Source: a virus
DNA: 26,298 nt
IMG/VR virus record: IMGVR_UViG_3300003691_000042
Location: 1-26,298 of that record
Strand: one strand, 5' to 3'
A program made the position numbers and the translations under genes. Positions 22,717 through 26,298 of the stretch are shown here, one piece after another; the first letter of the stretch is position 1, and each line of letters opens with the position of its first letter. The notes below the pieces were generated by a model. The model was not told where the DNA came from. It saw only the letters and a list, made by a program, of their open reading frames with translations, and searched no databases.

Positions 22717-23337
22717 ATGACCACCCCCCAAACACCTAACATAGGGTTGTACAGTCCTATCTATGAGGAAAGCCCGTGGCAAGCATCATACGAATATAAT
22801 TGGCTTCTTCTTGATACCGTTGTTAACGGGATAAACATTTCTTTAGCAGCCAACACGGTGCATTCTACTGGTACCGGTGCTGATCATGCGGACGTGGCAG
22901 CCAACACGGTACATTCCAGCGGCTCGGGTGCTGATCATGGTTGGCTAGGGCAAAACGTTAGTCCGTCGGAGGGTGTATCTTTCAGCCGAGGCTCATTCGG
23001 CACTACAAGTAATACCAGAAGGTTAGAAGCTGGCTCTGTTCAGCAGATAATTGCTTCGTTCAAAAGTTTAAGCACAATAGAGGGCCGAATTAGCGTGTCG
23101 GATGCGAACACCACTGCTGATAACTTTGTTAGCTATGGGTCCAGAGGTAACGATGCTATTATATATGCTGGGGCGCAGGTAGGTATTATTATCAAGGAAG
23201 ATGGTTCCGTTCAGCTAAAAAGTTTAATAGGGTTTCCAGTATCGCCCAGTGAGGGTGATATTTTTTACCATTCAGGAGTTGGAGAGAAACACTTTTATGG
23301 ATGGGATGGAACGTCTTGGAAACAGCTAGATAACTAA
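22717..23337 (+). CDS. short tail fibre / tail-tip protein with internal repeat
   Basis: A 206-residue protein and the last plus-strand late gene. It has a strong ribosome binding site (AAGAGGATAAT). It contains two adjacent 17-residue units, AANTVHSTGTGADHADV and AANTVHSSGSGADHGWL, a pattern common in phage tail fibres. A Ser/Gly-rich beta part follows, then a typical C-terminal fibre end (GFPVSPSEGDIFYHS, then FYGWDGTSWKQLDN). It probably makes contact with the host surface. No assembly chaperone gene follows it. Confidence 0.75.
   Translation: MTTPQTPNIGLYSPIYEESPWQASYEYNWLLLDTVVNGINISLAANTVHSTGTGADHADVAANTVHSSGSGADHGWLGQNVSPSEGVSFSRGSFGTTSNTRRLEAGSVQQIIASFKSLSTIEGRISVSDANTTADNFVSYGSRGNDAIIYAGAQVGIIIKEDGSVQLKSLIGFPVSPSEGDIFYHSGVGEKHFYGWDGTSWKQLDN
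22846..22947 (+). repeat. two tandem 51-bp repeats in the fibre gene
   Basis: The units start at 22846 and 22897 with GCAGCCAACACGGT and end in GGTGCTGATCATG plus variable bases. They are in frame and encode the two 17-residue units of the fibre. They differ mainly around the central TCTACTGGTACC versus TCCAGCGGCTCG. Confidence 0.85.
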
Positions 23338-23395
23338 TAATTATATAAAGTATTTTTTTGAATCAGTGCAGGGGGCATTACCCACCGCCAGGACA

Positions 23396-23434
23396 TAATA
23401 AAAAAGGCCGTGCCCCGGTAATGGGCACAGCCTT
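23396..23434 (-). terminator. intrinsic terminator between the late genes and the convergent operon
   Basis: AAGGCCGTGCCC (23404-23415) and GGGCACAGCCTT (23423-23434) form a 12-bp stem with one mismatch. On the minus-strand RNA the mismatch becomes a G-U pair and the stem is followed by TTTTTATTATG, so it mainly ends the minus-strand operon. It may also slow plus-strand transcription. Confidence 0.75.
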
Positions 23435-23465
23435 GAATGGGTCTTGATTTACGATGGATTACTTT

Positions 23466-23654
23466 TTATTCATCAAGTAATCTGTAATCCTGCTCAATCT
23501 CTTTTTCCTCATATCTCTGCTGAAGACTTTTTAAATCAGTTACTAAGTAGATAAGTGCTTTTCTCAATTCTTTTCCTGATTTTGCTGCATCAATGGGGCT
23601 CGCACATCTCAGGGCGGTTCCTGAAAGCTCCCTCTTGGCTGAACAAATATACAT
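23466..23654 (-). CDS. 62-residue protein, last gene of the right-end operon
   Basis: I do not recognise this protein. The start at 23654 has AAGGAA seven bases upstream. The C-terminal half (KSGKELRKALIYLVTDLKSL) is strongly helical and may form a coiled coil. Two cysteines in the N-terminal half (residues 4 and 17) do not make a metal pattern. It follows the nuclease gene by 30 bases on the same strand and is followed by the terminator. Confidence 0.55.
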   Translation of the reverse strand: MYICSAKRELSGTALRCASPIDAAKSGKELRKALIYLVTDLKSLQQRYEEKEIEQDYRLLDE

Positions 23655-23684
23655 GATGATTCCTTGTGGAAAAATTAATAGTTA

Positions 23685-24278
23685 TTACTTGATTAAACCC
23701 TGTAAGTTCCCCTTGTAAAGATAAGGCTCCTGATCGAGATACATTTGACGGAAAGGGCTATAGGACGGTAATTTCCACTTACATCCTGTTTCATATTCCA
23801 GGGCGAACCGTGCCCACAGCCTTGAAGCAACCAGCTCTTTATCTCTGACTTGTTTCCTGATCCCCGGCCTTACTGAGTACGGAATACTTCCCTGGATGTT
23901 TGCGAGAAGAGCCTCGGTTTCAATCATGATAGGATACGGCAACAGAAAGGCGTCTCTTTTGACTCGGCGGGGACTATGGTCTGTTTGTATTACTATGGCA
24001 AGCCAGTACTCACAGCCCCGCCTTTCCCGCCATTCTTTGGCATACTCTCGCTGTCCATCGCTCCATGAGTCAAAATTAAACCGCTCAGACTTTCCTGTTT
24101 TCACCTCAACATGGATTTGATGAACAAGGCCACCGGTCAGATCAGGGGTAAACCGTTCCGGGGTATTCCAGCAAATCACCCGGCCATCCTTCACAATTGG
24201 CAAGGCGCGTTCGTGTCGGGTAAAAATATCATACCGGTGTAACATCTTCGTTATTTCTGCTTGATAAATATCAGCCAT
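23685..24278 (-). CDS. PD-(D/E)XK-type nuclease
   Basis: A 197-residue predicted endonuclease. The core is seen as QAEITKMLHRYDI (helix with Glu8), then TPDLTGG with Asp46 and HVEVKTGK with Glu58 and Lys60. Together these are the PD...ExK metal-binding and catalytic set. Gln76 in WSDGQREYAKEW sits where many members have a conserved Gln. The C-terminal 100 residues are basic and not recognised. It could be a Holliday-junction or recombination nuclease, or act in defence or superinfection exclusion; the active-site pattern alone cannot decide. It overlaps the gene upstream by one base (TAATG) and has a good ribosome binding site (AGAGG). Confidence 0.75.
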   Translation of the reverse strand: MADIYQAEITKMLHRYDIFTRHERALPIVKDGRVICWNTPERFTPDLTGGLVHQIHVEVKTGKSERFNFDSWSDGQREYAKEWRERRGCEYWLAIVIQTDHSPRRVKRDAFLLPYPIMIETEALLANIQGSIPYSVRPGIRKQVRDKELVASRLWARFALEYETGCKWKLPSYSPFRQMYLDQEPYLYKGNLQGLIK

Positions 24279-24496
24279 TACCTTTTACCTCTCGTTAATT
24301 TAAAGAGACCTACAAACTCAATCCTGAATGGGAATTGTATTTTGTAATAACCAACTTTTCCACTTGCACCGAGAGCCCATCCTTTTTGATGATAGAAACC
24401 ACCAGGTTTTGCACATTCTCCACATAACCTATCGTTCCCGTACAGCCTTTTAGGATTGATTCTGCCGCAACAATCGCACTTTCTTATGATCAACAT
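24278..24496 (-). CDS. small CxxC/CxxC zinc-finger-like protein
   Basis: A 72-residue protein with C7-x2-C10 and C25-x2-C28 (CDCCGRINPKRLYGNDRLCG region), a likely zinc site. A beta-rich, basic C-terminal half follows. In Mu the small zinc-finger protein Com sits at the right end and regulates mom translation. This protein has a similar place and size but no sequence match I can name, and no Mom-like gene is recognised. It overlaps both the upstream gene (ATGTTGA) and the nuclease gene, so expression is probably coupled. Ribosome binding site GAGAGGAAG. Confidence 0.6.
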   Translation of the reverse strand: MLIIRKCDCCGRINPKRLYGNDRLCGECAKPGGFYHQKGWALGASGKVGYYKIQFPFRIEFVGLFKLTRGKR

Positions 24497-24804
24497 TGCT
24501 TCCTCTCATTCTTGAATTTTTGCCATTGCCTCCAGCTATCCGGGGAGCTGACCGGCCCCACATGAATATCAATTTCCGTGTCCGACGCTCCAAACTCCAG
24601 CAGGGTATCAAGGACAGACTGCCCTTTTTGCCAATACCGGTATTTCGGATCACAATTCCCCGGTATTCTCAATCGCCCCTGATCGTCAAGAAAAGGAAGA
24701 GGGGTTTTCCTGTGCTGCCCTTCCCGTTCCGGCTTTCTTATTTCAGTGGCAGGCCGGGGCACCGGTCCTGCCTTTGAATTATTGAATAGCGGTACCTGAA
24801 TCAT
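24490..24804 (-). CDS. hypothetical protein of 104 residues in the right-end operon
   Basis: I do not recognise it. The N-terminal 45 residues are Pro/Arg-rich and probably disordered (VPRPATEIRKPEREGQHRK). The remainder is more compact with PGNCDPKYRYWQKGQSVLDT and an acidic ASDTEIDIHVGP before a basic end. Translation begins right after the stop of the 42-residue gene, with GGAG upstream. Confidence 0.55.
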   Translation of the reverse strand: MIQVPLFNNSKAGPVPRPATEIRKPEREGQHRKTPLPFLDDQGRLRIPGNCDPKYRYWQKGQSVLDTLLEFGASDTEIDIHVGPVSSPDSWRQWQKFKNERKQC

Positions 24805-24805
24805 T

Positions 24806-24934
24806 TCAATTTACTCCAAGCTTCATTGCAATATCCTTGAGTTCGTTAAATGTTCCGCCTGTGATCGTGATTACCGATCCGGATGCTATGGTGATATAAA
24901 AAATCCATACCCCTTTTTCCTTTACCATTTTCAT
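24806..24934 (-). CDS. 42-residue small protein
   Basis: ATG at 24934 overlaps the stop of the gene before it (ATGA) and is preceded by the near-perfect Shine-Dalgarno AGGAGGTGAT. The product begins MKMVKEKGVWIFYITIASGS and continues for 22 more residues to IAMKLGVN. It looks like a short two-strand-plus-helix fold. The strong translation signal and operon packing make it a convincing gene despite its size. Its function is unknown. Confidence 0.7.
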   Translation of the reverse strand: MKMVKEKGVWIFYITIASGSVITITGGTFNELKDIAMKLGVN

Positions 24935-25149
24935 TCCGTATCACCTCCTAATTTATTCTTTATGTACGATTCATGATTTCTCTTGATCATTCCAAGGAGA
25001 ACATTGTCTATTTCGTAGCTCTCGAATTCATAGCCTCGTTTTTCTTTGAGAAGATCAATCGAGTCAAGAATCATAAGCATAAGCTCATTTTGCATAAGCT
25101 TACTTTTTCTTTTCCGCTGATTTATCTTCGGAAGATCATCAATACTCAT
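24931..25149 (-). CDS. 72-residue charged helical protein, first gene of the right-end operon
   Basis: From ATG 25149, with GGAG upstream, the product is MSIDDLPKINQRKRKSKLMQ and so on to the end KNKLGGDTE. It is helical and highly charged, with a basic cluster (NQRKRKSK) that could touch nucleic acid. An in-frame ATG further upstream at 25263 would run through the terminator and promoter region and is unlikely. The function is unknown; as the leading gene it may be a small regulator. Confidence 0.55.
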   Translation of the reverse strand: MSIDDLPKINQRKRKSKLMQNELMLMILDSIDLLKEKRGYEFESYEIDNVLLGMIKRNHESYIKNKLGGDTE

Positions 25150-25305
25150 CTTCTCCGTCCTGTTAATTTGTATGCAATTGGTCGTAGGTCGCACAAGGAA
25201 TGTTATGTGCAACAAAGAAAAGGCCGACAGCTTATGTTGCCGACCCGGCCTTCTCTTTTGCATTAAATACCAAGCAAGCTTACGCTGGCCGGGAGAAAGA
25301 CCTCC
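25150..25305. other. phage-host junction interval with inverted repeat and terminator
   Basis: No gene is seen here. The inverted repeat GCACA-N10-TGTGC at 25191-25210 lies upstream of the minus-strand operon. A weak -10-like box follows about 28 bases from its centre. The prophage right end should fall in this interval, but I could not recognise Mu-type end repeats or a target duplication. Confidence 0.5.
25220..25262. terminator. bidirectional intrinsic terminator
   Basis: AAGGCCG (25220-25226) pairs with CGGCCTT (25246-25252), with a further CAGC/GTTG pairing inside. T-rich runs flank it on both strands (TTCTCTTTTG on plus, TTTTCTTTG on minus). It probably ends the host gene's transcript, which runs leftwards. 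Confidence 0.7.
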
Positions 25306-26298
25306 TTAAAACAGCGGAGCACCGTCATTTTCCCGGCTGATCAGAGCCGCTCCCACCGCATTCCCTACCTCATAATGCTCAGGAAAACGAACCGTGGTGT
25401 GCAAACGCTCCGCCACGGCAGGCAGAAAACAGCTGGCTGCCGCACCGATCCCGATAATCGGCACCTTCACCGCAACCCGGAGCGAGAACAGCTCGTTATC
25501 CATGCTGCTCAGAAAGGGCGTCGCCTCAACATCCTGCCAAACCTTACGCCCGAGATAATCAAGAATGATGCCCTCAATGGTCTTTTCCGCTTCCGCCACC
25601 ACCTGAAGACAGAGGTACTCAATGCTCATATCTAAGGAGGCGGCCAAGGCACGGGCCCCGTGCTCGGCCTGCTCCTTGCTGCCGATATCCAGCTTCCCCA
25701 GAACATGCAGGTCATCAGTCGGGGTGAAACCGGCCATCCTGACCTGCTGAAGATAGGCCAAACGCTCCAGCCGCTTTTTAAGGAAAATCCCAGCCAAGCC
25801 GGTTTGTTGGGTCAACATCTCCAAATTGGCCGGACCATGCTCCCGAAGGCAAAAGAGTATCTCGTCCTCACTGACGACCTCATCACTCAATCCCTCAACT
25901 GGCAAAACCACAGCATTACGCAGCCCGCAGCCCAACCATTGCTCAGGATCGGGTATATCCTCGGTCATACAGAGAGGCTGAACCCGTGTTGCTTCCAGGC
26001 GAATCTTTGGCCGCTGTTTGCAACCGCCTTCCAGATCCAAAGAACAATCATAATCTGAAGAACAGATGACATGGGAATCCCCGCCACCCGCCGCCGTATA
26101 CATATCAATGGCTTCAACATGGGTTTTCCATTGCCCGATCCGGCAGCCTTGATCGCTCAGAACCGGGTGCCCGTCCCGAATCATGCAGACATCCGTGGTC
26201 GTGCCTCCCACATCAACAACGAGGGCCGTAGGCTCTCCGGCTGTACAGCCAAAACGGGCTGTGGCTGCCGGACCGCTGGCCATAGTGATCGCAGCGCG
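25306..26298 (-). CDS. hydantoinase/oxoprolinase family protein, C-terminal part (chromosomal, cut by window edge)
   Basis: This is the end of an HyuA/5-oxoprolinase-type ATP-dependent hydrolase or ketone/acetone carboxylase-like subunit. The frame is open to the window edge, so the N-terminus is missing; the visible methionine at 26283 is internal. The family's second phosphate-binding signature is clear in SGPAAT followed by VVDVGGTTTDVCMI, an actin-like ATPase element. AAGGGDSH follows further on, where the family keeps its catalytic GGGS/D-like loop. The C-terminus has GIGAAASCFLPAVAERL and a final GNAVGAALI, also typical. It belongs to the host, is more GC-rich than the phage, and lies just outside the prophage. 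Confidence 0.85.
   Translation of the reverse strand, partial: RAAITMASGPAATARFGCTAGEPTALVVDVGGTTTDVCMIRDGHPVLSDQGCRIGQWKTHVEAIDMYTAAGGGDSHVICSSDYDCSLDLEGGCKQRPKIRLEATRVQPLCMTEDIPDPEQWLGCGLRNAVVLPVEGLSDEVVSEDEILFCLREHGPANLEMLTQQTGLAGIFLKKRLERLAYLQQVRMAGFTPTDDLHVLGKLDIGSKEQAEHGARALAASLDMSIEYLCLQVVAEAEKTIEGIILDYLGRKVWQDVEATPFLSSMDNELFSLRVAVKVPIIGIGAAASCFLPAVAERLHTTVRFPEHYEVGNAVGAALISRENDGAPLF

Larger units (their letters stand above)
1..25262. mobile_element. Mu-like transposable siphophage prophage, right part (left end outside window)
   Basis: Gene order from 6677 to 15531 (large terminase, DUF935-type portal, F-like, G-like, protease/scaffold, capsid, gp36- and gp37-like) follows phage Mu, and a Mor/C-like activator precedes it. 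The tail genes after 15531 are siphovirus-type: tube, frameshifted chaperones, tape measure, no sheath. Transposase A and target-selection protein B are not in the window, so the left end must be further left. The right end is not resolved. It lies between the last minus-strand phage gene (start 25149) and the host gene stop (25306). I could not identify a Mu-type terminal repeat or target-site duplication, so the end given here is only the last base of the terminator next to the host gene. Confidence 0.85.

Noticed and set aside
20862-22947. Diversity-generating retroelement suggested by repeats in tail genes
   Set aside because: No reverse transcriptase, no template/variable repeat pair with adenine-specific changes; the repeats are protein modules.
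25375-26058. Plus-strand open frames over the hydantoinase gene
   Set aside because: They are shadows of the GC-rich minus-strand host gene, which has clear family motifs.
1-26298. CRISPR arrays, rRNA genes, insertion sequences
   Set aside because: No regularly spaced repeats, no rRNA-like sequence and no transposase gene were seen on either strand.

Overview
The window holds the right-hand (late) part of a transposable, Mu-like prophage, followed by a chromosomal bacterial gene. The host is probably Gram-negative: there is a lipoprotein, a signal-peptide protein and a Mu-type phage, but no ribosomal or marker gene to place it further. The chromosomal gene at the right edge (hydantoinase/oxoprolinase family) is visibly more GC-rich than the phage. 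The phage transposase, repressor and left end are not in the window and would lie to the left.

Layout. (1) Positions 1-1850 carry the end of the early region: a gene of unknown function, a PolB-type 3'-5' exonuclease and a small zinc-ribbon protein, closed by a strong terminator. (2) Positions 1851-2500 hold a Mor/C-like late activator whose N-terminal domain is duplicated. (3) Positions 2485-2836 are non-coding and contain the first copy of an 87-bp terminator-plus-promoter repeat. (4) Positions 2837-6664 carry membrane and envelope genes (two-TM protein, lipoprotein, signal-anchored coiled-coil protein, 22-residue TM peptide) and two structural or fibre-like proteins. No cell-wall hydrolase is recognisable among them. 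(5) Positions 6677-15531 are the Mu-type DNA packaging and head module: putative small terminase, large terminase, portal, F-like protein, G-like protein, protease/scaffold, decoration, capsid and head completion. The second copy of the 87-bp repeat stands just before the protease/scaffold gene, the place Mu uses for its late promoter PI. (6) Positions 15531-23337 are a long flexible (siphovirus-type) tail module: tail tube, tail chaperones with a -1 frameshift, tape measure, distal tail proteins and a small fibre. There is no sheath, so the virion is probably a Mu-headed siphovirus like the B3/D3112 group. (7) Positions 23466-25149 are a minus-strand operon of six small genes, including a PD-(D/E)XK nuclease and a CxxC/CxxC protein, in the place where Mu carries com-mom. 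(8) Positions 25306-26298 are the host gene.

How it probably works: the Mor-like protein, made after the early genes, would bind the CCGCA-A-TGCGG dyad in the two repeat cassettes. That would switch on the late operons from 2837 and from 11554, with the terminator in each cassette insulating them from upstream transcription. The points most worth a second look are these cassettes, the duplicated Mor domain, the nested scaffold start in the protease gene, two -1 slippery sites (one canonical, one unexpected) and several very small genes.
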